Source: an uncultured Saprospiraceae bacterium
GTDB taxonomy: Bacteria; Bacteroidota; Bacteroidia; Chitinophagales; Saprospiraceae
NCBI GenBank assembly: GCA_938022165.1
Contig: CALIEI010000044.1
Location: forward strand, 34,387-98,386
Reading direction: 5' to 3'
Length of the DNA: 64,000 nucleotides
Position numbers and translations under genes: made by a program. Numbering within the stretch: position 1 is the stretch's first letter; each line of letters opens with the position of its first letter. The notes beneath the pieces were generated by a model, which did not search any database, was not told the DNA's origin, and was given only the letters and a program-made list of their open reading frames with translations. Shown one piece after another: positions 24,602 through 34,279 of the stretch.

Positions 24602-25735
24602 ATGAATATAGGTATTGTGTGCTATCCGACATACGGAGGTAGCGGAGTTGTAGCAACTGAACTTGGAAAAGGGCTGGCCAGTCGAGGTCACAAAATTCAC
24701 TTTATTACCTATCGTCAACCTACTAGGCTTAATAGTTTTCAGCAAAATGTATTCTATCATGAAGTAGGTGTCAAGGACTATCCTTTATTTGAATTTACCC
24801 CTTACGATACCGCTCTCGCAAGTAAACTTGTAGATGTAGTTAAGCACGAGAAGCTTGACCTTCTACATGTACACTATGCCATTCCTCATGCGGCAGTAGC
24901 TTTCATGGCAAAGCAAATTTTAAATTCGCAGGGAATAAATATACCTGTAGTAACTACGCTGCACGGTACAGACATTACATTAGTTGGAAGCCATCCTGCT
25001 TTTGCTCCCGTGGTTGAATTTTCCATCAACAATTCGGACGGAGTAACAGCCGTGTCAGATTCACTAAAAAAAGATACGCTTGAGTTTTTTAATATTGAAA
25101 ATGAGATCCAAGTAATTCATAATTTTATAGACTTATCTAGATTCAAAAAAACGGATAAGGATCACTTCAAAAAAGCAATTGCTCCAAATGGAGAAAAGAT
25201 TTTGTCGCACGTTTCCAATTTCAGAAAAGTAAAACGGGTACAAGATGTACTCCAAATTTTCAACAAAGTGCAAAAGCAGATTCCTGCAAAGTTATTGATG
25301 ATAGGCGATGGTCCGGAGCGTCAAGGTTTGGAGCAGTTATGCCGAGAACTTAACGTCTGCTCTGATGTCCGATTCTTAGGTAAACAAGATGCCATAGAGG
25401 AACTTTTAGCTATATCTGATTTGTTCATTATGCCATCTGAAAGTGAAAGCTTTGGTCTGGCGGCTCTAGAAGCTATGGCTTGCGAAGTGCCTGTTGTATC
25501 CTCCAATGCTGGCGGCATACCAGAGCTTAACTTACATAATGAAACGGGATTTCTTGCTGATGTTGGAGATGTAAACACTATGGCAAAGCATGCTCTCGAA
25601 CTTTTGAAAAATGAGGACATGCATCAACGATTCAGAAAGCAAGCCTTTGCTCAAGCTGAAAAATTTGACATCCAAAACATTCTACCTAAGTACGAAGCGT
25701 ACTATCAGTCCATATTGAAAACGATGTTGGTTTGA
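24602..25735 (+). CDS. bshA: N-acetyl-alpha-D-glucosaminyl L-malate synthase BshA
   Basis: A 377-aa GT4 glycosyltransferase that joins UDP-GlcNAc to L-malate, the first step in bacillithiol synthesis. The N-terminus (MNIGIVCYPTYGGSGVVATELGKGLASRGH) and LHVHYAIPHAAVA are characteristic of BshA, and the donor-site motif is PSESESFGLAALEAMA (E-x7-E). BshA is the usual low-molecular-weight thiol gene in Bacteroidota. A purine-rich aagaggt precedes the ATG. It lies 61 bp after the T9SS-cargo gene but is probably functionally unrelated to it. Confidence 0.93.
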   Translation: MNIGIVCYPTYGGSGVVATELGKGLASRGHKIHFITYRQPTRLNSFQQNVFYHEVGVKDYPLFEFTPYDTALASKLVDVVKHEKLDLLHVHYAIPHAAVAFMAKQILNSQGINIPVVTTLHGTDITLVGSHPAFAPVVEFSINNSDGVTAVSDSLKKDTLEFFNIENEIQVIHNFIDLSRFKKTDKDHFKKAIAPNGEKILSHVSNFRKVKRVQDVLQIFNKVQKQIPAKLLMIGDGPERQGLEQLCRELNVCSDVRFLGKQDAIEELLAISDLFIMPSESESFGLAALEAMACEVPVVSSNAGGIPELNLHNETGFLADVGDVNTMAKHALELLKNEDMHQRFRKQAFAQAEKFDIQNILPKYEAYYQSILKTMLV

Positions 25736-25774
25736 CCACCTTAAACTGAAACATTAATCTACTAAGCAGACTTT

Positions 25775-28700
25775 TCATTCTCTCTTGTATTTGCTAGGAA
25801 CAATACCAAATCTCTTTTTGAAGTGTATTGCGAAAGTCGACCGCTGATGAAATCCTACTTGATGGGCCACATCACTAATCAAAATATTCTGATCTTCTTC
25901 TAAAATCTTTCTAGCCTTTTGTAATTGGACTTCTTTTATCAGCCTGTTAGGAGTCAAACCCGTCATTGTTTTTAATTTTCTATGCAATGTTCGCTTACTA
26001 ACAAAAAATGCTCTAGCTAAAGAATCTACACTTAAATCTTCTTTTATTAAATTCGCTTCTATATAATCTGTAATCTGTAGAACAAATTGTTCATCATAAG
26101 GAATTGCATCATTAATATCAGTCTCGCCTTCCTGTAACTCAACATCAATATTTTTTCTTAATTTTTCATTTTCATCTAACCATGACTCTTTACGCAATGC
26201 ATAATTTACTAGCAAGTTATTTACTCTTGCTAACAATTCAGGAACCGAGAATGGCTTAGTTAGATAATCATCTACTCCAACTAAAAGTGATGCTAATTTA
26301 TCCCTTTCACTGGCTAGAGCGGTTAACATAATAAATGGAATCGTTGAGCTAACTTTAGCACTCCTCACATGTTTAAATAATTCCAAGCCATTAACTTTTG
26401 GCATCATAACATCTGTAATTACCAAATCAATTTTAAATTCATTTTCTTTCAATATTTTAAGAGCCTCTTCTCCATTTGTAGCTATAAATATATTCTCATA
26501 AAGATTAGACAACAACTCTTTTATGAAAGCTCTCATGTCTTCATTATCTTCTACTATCAAAATGGCAAAGCTAGTTACATCTACATCTTCATTTTTTTCA
26601 TCAATATACTCCAATACTGGCGGTAAAAGTACCGGTTTTAAAGTAGGCACTGCTACAATCGGAAATGAAAACGAAAATGTACTCCCAATCCCAATTTCAC
26701 TTTTAACTTCTACTTTTCCATTCATCAACTCCGCTAATTCCTTCACTAATGCCAAGCCTATTCCAGTCCCTCCAAGCAATTTATGTTCGCCAAATTTAGT
26801 TTGGAAAAATCTGTCAAAAACATATGGCAAATCTTTTTCATGAATCCCTTCTCCATTATCTTTAACGGAGATTTCTAGAAGATCAGCAACAGTTTTTATT
26901 TCAATTTTTATTAGCCCATCATTTTGAGTATACTTGATGGCATTGCTTATATAATTGTTAAATATTTTCTCGACTTTACTCCGATCCATCAATACATTCA
27001 TCGATGTTTCAACTTGATTGTACAATTCGCATCGAATACCCAAACTATTCATTTGTGGTTCAAAAGTAGAGATCACGTAAGTAATAAACTCATTGAGGTT
27101 GGTGGCAACTTCCTCCACTTGCATTTTATTGGCTTCCAATTTGGATAAGTCTAAAATCTCTTGAACTAATCTCTCTAGATTTTTAGCATTCCGTTCAAGG
27201 ATATGTAATTGATTTTTAACCTCAGCCTCATTGAGTTTATTAGAACTATCCAATATGTAGGATAAAGGACCCAATATTAAAGTAATGGGCGTTTTAAGTT
27301 CATGGGATATATTTGTGAAAAAATTGGTTTTTATCTTATCTAAAGATTTCAATTCTTCTGCCTGTAATTTTAGTCCTTCTGCCTGAAATCTAATCTCGGC
27401 AGTGCGTTCGGCAACAATTTGCTCTAGAGCTGCCTGTTTCTTCCTAAGTTGTTTAGTGTAGAGTTTAAACGAAATATAAATCAAGCCGAATACCAACAAG
27501 GACACCAAGGCAATAAACCACCATCGCTTATGTATAGGGGAGTGTACTTTTACACGAATAGGTCGATCATACTCTATCCAATTTTTTGAGGTGAATGATT
27601 TTGCTCTTAACATTAGATCGTAATTGCCATAATCCAAGTCTGAAAGATGGATATTTCCATCCTTGTTAAACACCCAATCTCTTCCTTCTCCCGCAAGCTT
27701 GTAGCTATACAATATTCCTTTATCCCTTTCAAAATTAGGCATAGAAATTTCTAAATCAACCACTAAATTATCTGTGAAAATATCTATGACATTTTCATCA
27801 TTCAGTTTTTTAAGGATATTATTTTTTTCTCCAGTTTTCCTATCTCTTGAGATCGCTGATTGAACAATGAGGTTTCCATCGTCACTTTTTTTAGATTCAA
27901 AATCACCTGGATCAAATCTAATTAGACCACTGATACTGCCAAAATATAATAGTCCGGCAGAGTCTTTAAAATGAGAAATTGTATTGAATTCGTTATTTGG
28001 CAAACCTTGCTCTTCGGTAAATATAGAAACCGCTTCACTTTTTTTATTAAACCGCATTAATCCTTCGTAACTGGGCATCCATAAATTACCAAAATCATCA
28101 GGGTATACGGCATAGACTATATCACTTGAAAATCCAATATTCTCTATAGTATAGGACTTGTATTCTTTGGCATTGCGATTCCATTTGACTACTCCTTGCC
28201 CTTTTGTTGCTATCCAAATTATCCCGTCTTTATCTTTGTGCATGTGAAGGCAATGCTCAACAGGAATATAAAAGTCACCTTCTTTTTGTGCACCATAATG
28301 CGCAATTATCTTTTGTTCTTGAAGGTTCACAAGATACAATCCATCTGAGGCACATAACCAAGTACCCTCCTCTGAATCTTCAAAGTGATAAAAAACAATA
28401 TCCTTCAATTGTCCAAAATCTCCTTCTTTGGCCAAGATCAACTCCGCCCTTTCTTGATCTACCTTAAACAAACCCTCTGACCCAACCCAGATTTGACCAG
28501 AATCATCAACATAGGACTGCCATACGAATCTATATGTACTATCAGCAAAATCAAACACTTTAGGTTCACCACTCCCGAATGAGTACACTCCTAATCCATG
28601 CCTCTCGGTAGAAGCATATAGTTTATCATCCGCTACCATTAAGCCCGTAAAACGAACATCCGCAACAAACAGAGAATCAAATAATTTATTAGCATATTCA

Positions 28701-29896
28701 ATACGCTCCTCTTTATACTTTTTCAACTTAGCATTCTCTACAAAATAAATTTCTCCCCCCCTATGTGTGAGCCCTCTATTTTCCCTATCGTATTCATTTT
28801 CATCAATGTCAAAAATTTTCACAAATTGGCTTTCGCCAATACTTAGCCTTAAAATAGAGTTTTGATCTTGAGTCCATAAACCATAATTGCCGTCTAAAAA
28901 CCATTTTTGAGATTGAAGATTTTCTCGATAAAGATTCTTTACGGTCTTGATATATTTAAAATTATAAGCATCATAATATTGAAAATTTTTGTCAGTATTG
29001 AAAAAAACCAAATGTTCATCTATAACCCCTATTGCTTCCCCTTCGATATCTGGACTCGACAACAGGTTTGACATGTTTTTTGCAAAGGTCTCTACATCCT
29101 TGTTGCTTTGAATAAATTTCAAATAATCTATCTTGCTAAAGTATTTTTTTTGAAAAAAAGGAAATGAGGAGTCGATTTCATACTCTCCTAAAAGCCGTCC
29201 TTTGCGATCAAAATTGAGGATATAGCTTTTCTTATTAATCGCGTCGGTCGGAAAAATCGGACTAACAAGTATTGCATAACTGTTGTCGCTATGTTTCCAA
29301 TAACCAAAGGGTCTATGTGTAGGCCTTACATTCATATTGAACTTGAACAGGCTTGACATCTTCTTATCTCTCAATTCCAAAACATGGTATTCTAAAACAT
29401 GACGATTGAAATAAGAACTAGAATTGATAAAAACATTCGTGCCATTGAACAACGCGCCCACCCCTAAAGATTTGGTTGAAAACTCACTTGACTCAAGTAG
29501 ATACTCTTCTAGTGGTATAAATTCGCCTATTTGTTTAACAAAAATAGAGACTGGCTTATCTAGTGTAGAATCATATTCTCCATTTAACACCCATATATTT
29601 CCTAAATCGTCTTCGCCTATACCCTGGACAGGGCGCTTCGAAATGGTACTATGACTCGTAAAATCCCTTACTCTAGTACCGTCATAACTGATAAGCCCCT
29701 TTGATGTGACAATCCAAATTTCTCCACTAGAATCTTGAAGGAAATTATTTATAGTTTTGGATTGAAAACCATCTAAAAGGTCAAGGTCTTGAATATTGAA
29801 AATTTGCTCTTGTGAATTTCCTTGATGCCATGTGCAAATCAACAAGATGAAAACAAAAAAATAACAAAGCTTGCGGAGTGGAGTAATTTGCTTCAT
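25775..29896 (-). CDS. Hybrid two-component system regulator (HTCS)
   Basis: A 1373-aa one-protein signalling system. In order: signal peptide (~1-28); reg_prop beta-propeller blades (~40-690, e.g. DSSGEIWIVTSKG, DFGNLWMPSYEG); Y_Y_Y domain (~720-780); membrane helix (WWFIALVSLLVFGLIYISF, ~795); HisKA with FFTNISHELKTPITLI (~864); HATPase (DNGEGIHEKDLPYVFDRFF, GGTGIGLALVKEL); receiver domain with DLVITDVMMPKVNG (~1162); and an AraC-type HTH at the C-terminus (~1270-1373). HTCS proteins usually sense oligosaccharides in the periplasm and switch on utilisation loci. No SusC/SusD pair is adjacent, so the target is unknown. Confidence 0.95.
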   Translation of the reverse strand: MKQITPLRKLCYFFVFILLICTWHQGNSQEQIFNIQDLDLLDGFQSKTINNFLQDSSGEIWIVTSKGLISYDGTRVRDFTSHSTISKRPVQGIGEDDLGNIWVLNGEYDSTLDKPVSIFVKQIGEFIPLEEYLLESSEFSTKSLGVGALFNGTNVFINSSSYFNRHVLEYHVLELRDKKMSSLFKFNMNVRPTHRPFGYWKHSDNSYAILVSPIFPTDAINKKSYILNFDRKGRLLGEYEIDSSFPFFQKKYFSKIDYLKFIQSNKDVETFAKNMSNLLSSPDIEGEAIGVIDEHLVFFNTDKNFQYYDAYNFKYIKTVKNLYRENLQSQKWFLDGNYGLWTQDQNSILRLSIGESQFVKIFDIDENEYDRENRGLTHRGGEIYFVENAKLKKYKEERIEYANKLFDSLFVADVRFTGLMVADDKLYASTERHGLGVYSFGSGEPKVFDFADSTYRFVWQSYVDDSGQIWVGSEGLFKVDQERAELILAKEGDFGQLKDIVFYHFEDSEEGTWLCASDGLYLVNLQEQKIIAHYGAQKEGDFYIPVEHCLHMHKDKDGIIWIATKGQGVVKWNRNAKEYKSYTIENIGFSSDIVYAVYPDDFGNLWMPSYEGLMRFNKKSEAVSIFTEEQGLPNNEFNTISHFKDSAGLLYFGSISGLIRFDPGDFESKKSDDGNLIVQSAISRDRKTGEKNNILKKLNDENVIDIFTDNLVVDLEISMPNFERDKGILYSYKLAGEGRDWVFNKDGNIHLSDLDYGNYDLMLRAKSFTSKNWIEYDRPIRVKVHSPIHKRWWFIALVSLLVFGLIYISFKLYTKQLRKKQAALEQIVAERTAEIRFQAEGLKLQAEELKSLDKIKTNFFTNISHELKTPITLILGPLSYILDSSNKLNEAEVKNQLHILERNAKNLERLVQEILDLSKLEANKMQVEEVATNLNEFITYVISTFEPQMNSLGIRCELYNQVETSMNVLMDRSKVEKIFNNYISNAIKYTQNDGLIKIEIKTVADLLEISVKDNGEGIHEKDLPYVFDRFFQTKFGEHKLLGGTGIGLALVKELAELMNGKVEVKSEIGIGSTFSFSFPIVAVPTLKPVLLPPVLEYIDEKNEDVDVTSFAILIVEDNEDMRAFIKELLSNLYENIFIATNGEEALKILKENEFKIDLVITDVMMPKVNGLELFKHVRSAKVSSTIPFIMLTALASERDKLASLLVGVDDYLTKPFSVPELLARVNNLLVNYALRKESWLDENEKLRKNIDVELQEGETDINDAIPYDEQFVLQITDYIEANLIKEDLSVDSLARAFFVSKRTLHRKLKTMTGLTPNRLIKEVQLQKARKILEEDQNILISDVAHQVGFHQRSTFAIHFKKRFGIVPSKYKRE

Positions 29897-30019
29897 TTGG
29901 TTAATAAATACTTATTTCTGTTTTTTGTTTATGGTCATCAGATCAATATAGTATTCAAATACGATGAATTCTATTATTGAAAATAATACTAATATGGCTT
30001 CTTACTAAATTTGGGATAG

Positions 30020-30137
30020 ATAATTCATGAATTATGATGTAATCACTTTAAAACTTTAATGAACAATATATTTAATCATACCTAATAAAAAATGGGAGCT
30101 ATAATCATATATGAAAGCCTTAGAATCATGTATGATT
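30020..30137. promoter_or_regulatory. Cluster of palindromes upstream of the HTCS gene
   Basis: The ~630-bp gene-free stretch 29897-30530 contains ATAATTCATGAATTAT (16-bp perfect palindrome, 30020-30035), TCATATATGA (30105-30114) and AATCAT-gt-ATGATT (30124-30137). The centres of the last two are 21 bp apart, two helical turns. This spacing suits paired binding by a dimeric regulator. AT-rich sequence makes chance palindromes common, so this is a candidate only. The rest of this stretch shows nothing I can support. Confidence 0.35.
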
Positions 30138-30530
30138 TACAACATCCCATCTATACCAAATGAAAACAACCTACATATATATTTGCTGTACAAAAGCAAA
30201 TAGAAACAAATCTAAATAATTACCTATTTTTAAAACGAGCCAAAACTGCCAATAAAGAATTGGAATCTGCCAATAAATTCTAAATAGGCCATATAAAGTT
30301 CGATTCTTAACGCTTTTATTAAATTTTGGGCTTTACATAGAGATATCTCCATCAATTTGCACTTTTCAGAGTGTTCTTGTCCTAAACAAACACCCCAAGC
30401 AAATCTTAAAAACTTAAATTGCAATTCTAATCTAATAGTAAAAGATCAAATGTATTGTATTGCCAATCCTTACACTAATGAAATACTTTTCCACACAATG
30501 CATTTTCTTGGTTGAACAAGTGGCAAACTT

Positions 30531-30557
30531 CACTAAAGGGGGCTCACCCCTTTAGTG
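30531..30557. repeat. Perfect 11-bp hairpin CACTAAAGGGG/CCCCTTTAGTG
   Basis: A perfect 11-bp inverted repeat with a 5-nt loop (gctca) in the spacer downstream of porZ. There is no T tract on either side, so it is not a standard intrinsic terminator. It lies 45 bp from intergenic element copy 4 and may be part of the same composite structure. Confidence 0.6.
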
Positions 30558-30601
30558 TGCCATCCTTCTAGACCACTTCTTATTATCAATTTGATATTTT
30601 C

Positions 30602-30760
30602 GGACAAGGGATAGTAGCAGTGGACGACCATAGGAGTCCAGTCCGCGCGCGGATTTGTAGCGTATGCAGGGACCAAGCTGCGAAAAGCCCGGTCCCGAGT
30701 GAGGCTTTATTTGGTGCGATGGCCATCGCACCAAATATGGCCGATACCGAGGGATGGCCC
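30602..30760 (-). repeat. Structured intergenic element, copy 4
   Basis: Located 40 bp after the stop of porZ, in porZ sense orientation. Reading minus it opens GGGCCATCCC, includes a 30-bp perfect palindrome TATTTGGTGCGATGG/CCATCGCACCAAATA (30708-30737), CGGGACCGGGCTTTTCGC, the arms GGTCCC/GGGACC and the end block CTGCTACTATCCCTTGTCC. Block order agrees with the other copies. The track ORFs here (30552-30951) are shadows. Confidence 0.65.
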
Positions 30761-30799
30761 AAAATCATACATAAGGACACCAGCAGCAGCCTAAAAAAA

Positions 30800-33127
30800 T
30801 TACTTGATGAATAAGATCTTGGTGGTAGCAGCGTCGGGATTGACAATGTTGTCTGCTGTGCTAAATACCAGATAAACCCCAGTAGAAGCCTTGCGACCAT
30901 TATAGTCGCGGCCATCCCAAATCGCTTGACCACCGAGTGCAGTAGTCTCAAAAATCAATGTGCCACTTATATCTGTAATCTTGACATTGGCATTATTTGC
31001 CAATCCTTTTATCGCAATAGGCCCATCATAATCTGGTCTAACTGGATTGGGGTAAGCGTAGATATTTGCATTATGTACTGGACCACCAGCCACTGCATCA
31101 GTACGGATTTGACTTAAGCCTTTTTCTGTCCCGATGAACACGTCTCCTGTCTCCTGATCGAATGCAATGTCAATAACATTATCATCAAGCAATGGGCTAT
31201 TCTCTTCATTGAAAAAAGCAATATTGCCCGTACCGTTTTCGTCTTGAACAAAAACACCACTAGAAGTGCCAAACCACTTTCTATTCGCGCCATCAATGCC
31301 TATGGTATTGACGACTTCTCCTTTGAGTAGATTCTCGGATTCGTCATCTATATCATTCTCCTCCACGATACGTTTGTTGCCTATGCAACTAGCATCTAGT
31401 GCTGAAGATCCACACTCAAAAACGACTACCCCATCCATAGTACCTACCCAAACGTCTCCTTGCAAATCGGTCTCCACACAGAGTACTTGATTGTCTGGAA
31501 GGTTTGAATTATTGGTAGTAATAATGCGTGATCTATCGTCTGAGGGGTCATCTATGGTCCCATTATCATCAAAAACCAAAAGTCCTTGTCCGGTTCCATT
31601 AATGGCTGCCCATTTGTAGCCTATCCTATCGATTGCCAGCTCCGCAAGATTTGTAGCGGGCACATCAAAACTCGTCCACTCTCCTTCATTGCTTAAAACA
31701 GAGATGGCTCTAGGAGCAGAATTGTTAGTCATCCAAAGATTTTCTTGCGCATCAAAAGCCAGACCTGCAACACGCTCTCTCCGCTCATCACCTGTAGCTC
31801 CTTGTAGTGTAGAGTTGGTGTCATTATAAACGGTGAAGCTCCCAGTATCTAACACAACCAATCCTCCATAATAAGTGCCATAGTATACTTTATCATTGCT
31901 AGGATGACCTACAATACGAACAAAGTCATTCTGCGCCGCAAAGCCGTCTTCCTTCAGACTAGGAAAATACCTTCCGTTAAATGTAGACCAGTCGTTTTCT
32001 GCATCTCGGATAAATACACCATGGTCTCTAAATTGATTGCTACCATTCACTTTAAGCCCTCCGCTGGCTACATGCACGCTGCCATCGATCACCGCAATCT
32101 CAAAAATGAATTCAGAAAAGGGGCTATTAAAATCTATTTGTTGACAAGAACCCCCTTGGTCATCCGATATTCGAACATCTTCAAATAGGTCAGCTGTCCA
32201 AATATTCCCATTCTCATCTTCGATAGCGAAAGTAGGTCGATCTATGCAAGCGTTGCTGAGTTCGAGAAGTGTTTCTGTACTAGGGTCCCAAGTATTTATT
32301 TGTCCCTTGCAGTTGGGGTCACAAACACCTGTAAATCCCATTACAATTTTTTGATTTTCGGCAGTTAGGAAATGTGTCACTAATGTATCTACAGCTGGGC
32401 TAATCGTTTCCATTACTGAGCCATCAAAGCGCACAAACGTATCATCAATATCCATGTATAAATAATCATCTTTGGCTTCGAGAAATTCATTGAAATAGTT
32501 AGGCGGAAAATTTTGAGCCGCTCCTATCAATTGCCAATCTCCAAATGCTTGAGGGTTTGAGCTTTCTGAATTTTCGATAAAGAATATCCCATCCTCTGTT
32601 GCGATATAAATATGGCCATCAAAAATGGCTACATCCGAAACTGGCATACCAGTGCTTACCGTGTAGACAAATTCTTCTCGTTCTACATCAAACTTCACCA
32701 AGCCAAAACCTGTAGCAAAGTATATAAACTGGTCTTCAAAGGTCAAATCATTAATGCTGCGATCATTAAAGTTGCCGTCTCTACTAATTTCTGAAAATCC
32801 GATAATCCTATCTGGAGTAATCAGATCAAAAACCGCATTATCATATGTCACTACCAATAAGCCTGTCTCCTGATTGGCTTTCATAACTCGTACGCCCGTT
32901 TCGCTAAGGCCATCTATTTTAGAAACCAAGCGAGAGGTATTTTCTTCTTTATCTATAACCAATAAGGCTAAAGAAGTACTAAAAAATAGAAACTCATCAT
33001 TCTGAGTAGCCTGGGTAAATCTAGTATAAGGAAGGTGTGCTTGCCACTGACCAATGGCCAATTGATCTTGAGCAAAGCTGCTAGAAAGCACAAAAAGAAA
33101 AAATAAAGAGGTAAGTGTTTGTTTCAT
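30800..33127 (-). CDS. porZ: Type IX secretion system protein PorZ-like
   Basis: A 775-aa secreted protein: signal peptide (MKQTLTSLFFLFVLSSSFAQ), an opening IGQWQAHLPYTRFTQATQ typical of PorZ, two stretches of propeller blades (GDVFIGTEKGLSQI, WVGTMDGVVVFECG, WFGTSSGVFVQDENG) and a C-terminal T9SS sorting domain (IYAYPNPVRPDYDGPIAIKG ... STGVYLVFSTADNIVN). PorZ sits on the cell surface as part of the attachment complex that processes T9SS cargo. It follows nadD by 93 bp on the same strand. The alternative is another propeller-type T9SS cargo. Confidence 0.82.
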   Translation of the reverse strand: MKQTLTSLFFLFVLSSSFAQDQLAIGQWQAHLPYTRFTQATQNDEFLFFSTSLALLVIDKEENTSRLVSKIDGLSETGVRVMKANQETGLLVVTYDNAVFDLITPDRIIGFSEISRDGNFNDRSINDLTFEDQFIYFATGFGLVKFDVEREEFVYTVSTGMPVSDVAIFDGHIYIATEDGIFFIENSESSNPQAFGDWQLIGAAQNFPPNYFNEFLEAKDDYLYMDIDDTFVRFDGSVMETISPAVDTLVTHFLTAENQKIVMGFTGVCDPNCKGQINTWDPSTETLLELSNACIDRPTFAIEDENGNIWTADLFEDVRISDDQGGSCQQIDFNSPFSEFIFEIAVIDGSVHVASGGLKVNGSNQFRDHGVFIRDAENDWSTFNGRYFPSLKEDGFAAQNDFVRIVGHPSNDKVYYGTYYGGLVVLDTGSFTVYNDTNSTLQGATGDERRERVAGLAFDAQENLWMTNNSAPRAISVLSNEGEWTSFDVPATNLAELAIDRIGYKWAAINGTGQGLLVFDDNGTIDDPSDDRSRIITTNNSNLPDNQVLCVETDLQGDVWVGTMDGVVVFECGSSALDASCIGNKRIVEENDIDDESENLLKGEVVNTIGIDGANRKWFGTSSGVFVQDENGTGNIAFFNEENSPLLDDNVIDIAFDQETGDVFIGTEKGLSQIRTDAVAGGPVHNANIYAYPNPVRPDYDGPIAIKGLANNANVKITDISGTLIFETTALGGQAIWDGRDYNGRKASTGVYLVFSTADNIVNPDAATTKILFIK

Positions 33128-33220
33128 TTCGCAATAAACTTATAGAGCCTAGACGATAAATCAGGGCAAATATTGTAAGGATTTTCGGCAAATGTCAATC
33201 ATTAAACGTTTTTATCTCGC

Positions 33221-33796
33221 CTAAGTCTTATACATCGAGCTTCCATCCAGATATTCATATACTTCAGGGCTCACAAGATATTTTATACTGTGGCCTTCTT
33301 TGATACATTTCCGAATATAGCTAGCAGAAATATTCATCAAAGGCGCTTCAAACAGACGAACCGAAGAATGTTCGGCTAAATCACCTTCTTCGTAATTAGG
33401 TCTGCGATATACATAGATCGAATAATCCGACAATATCTTTTCGTAGTTTTTCCACTTATGGAGGCTACCAATATTATCTGAGCCCATAATAAGTACAAAA
33501 TCTCTGTCAGGGTGTCTTTCAGATAAGTGCGCTAGCGTATCAATAGTATAGGAAGGCTTGGGTAGTTCAAATTCAATTTTGGAAGCCTTCAAGGTAGGAT
33601 TATCTTCAATAGCGATACGCACTAAGTGCAAGCGGTCATAATCATTGGCGAGCGACTTTCTTTCTTTGAGTGGATTTTGTGGCGTAACCACGATCCAGAC
33701 TTCATCCAAATCTGTTTGATTAGCCATGAAGTTAGCGATGATCAAATGCCCCACATGGATGGGGTTAAACGAACCAAAAAATAATCCTGTTTTCAT
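33221..33796 (-). CDS. nadD: Nicotinate-nucleotide adenylyltransferase NadD
   Basis: A 191-aa nucleotidyltransferase that makes nicotinate adenine dinucleotide from NaMN and ATP in NAD synthesis. Motifs: GSFNPIHVGHLIIANFMA (the HxGH-type site), FVLIMGSDNIGSLHKWKNYE and the C-terminal ISASYIRKCIKEG (SxxxxR loop). The length is normal. It lies 9 bp after the lipoprotein gene and continues the dnaN-led cluster on the minus strand. Confidence 0.95.
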   Translation of the reverse strand: MKTGLFFGSFNPIHVGHLIIANFMANQTDLDEVWIVVTPQNPLKERKSLANDYDRLHLVRIAIEDNPTLKASKIEFELPKPSYTIDTLAHLSERHPDRDFVLIMGSDNIGSLHKWKNYEKILSDYSIYVYRRPNYEEGDLAEHSSVRLFEAPLMNISASYIRKCIKEGHSIKYLVSPEVYEYLDGSSMYKT

Positions 33797-33805
33797 TTTA
33801 TAGCA

Positions 33806-34279
33806 TCATTGGTCTAATAAGGCATCCAAAGTTTTCTCAAAATCTTTAGTCATCTTTTCGATATCCTCATCTTTCAACATATCATCTTTTTCTTCTATAG
33901 CGTCTACTAACCACTGGCCATCCTTTTGCACCAAAGTCAACTCTTCCGTAAAGCTATTCTCTGCTTCCACGTAAGTACAGGTGCACTCCGCTTTTGGAGA
34001 CCCCTTTGGCTGTTTGCATTTGATGTTTTTTATCTCGAATGGAAGCTTTTCAGCATTTTCTTGATCCGGAAAGATCATGCCCTTGATCGTATCTATCATA
34101 GTAGCGGTCTCAACCGTGCTGTAGCTCTTAGCTAATTCGTAATTATTGTGGTAGTAATAATTTTCGAGCCAGATTCTGGCAACGCCACTTGGCGTGTTGA
34201 CCTTATTTTCTTTTACACTATCTGCACAAGAACCTAATATCAAAAGGTATGTAATCAGTATGCTAGTGATTTTTCTCAC
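33806..34279 (-). CDS. DUF4878-like lipoprotein
   Basis: A 157-aa lipoprotein (signal ending LILGSC, lipidated Cys at ~18). The body resembles DUF4878 / NTF2-like export lipoproteins: SGVARIWLENYYYHNNYELAKSYST, a CxC-containing strand (KAECTCTYVEAENSFTEELTLVQKDGQWLVDAI) and an acidic tail. The function is unknown. It overlaps the end of dnaN by 4 bp and is likely translated with it. Confidence 0.75.
   Translation of the reverse strand: MRKITSILITYLLILGSCADSVKENKVNTPSGVARIWLENYYYHNNYELAKSYSTVETATMIDTIKGMIFPDQENAEKLPFEIKNIKCKQPKGSPKAECTCTYVEAENSFTEELTLVQKDGQWLVDAIEEKDDMLKDEDIEKMTKDFEKTLDALLDQ

Noticed and set aside
25775-29896. Polysaccharide utilisation locus regulated by the HTCS
   Set aside because: No SusC/SusD pair or glycoside hydrolase cluster lies nearby.
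30552-30951. 60-aa and 121-aa ORFs downstream of porZ
   Set aside because: They run through element copy 4 and the porZ 3' end in the wrong frame.
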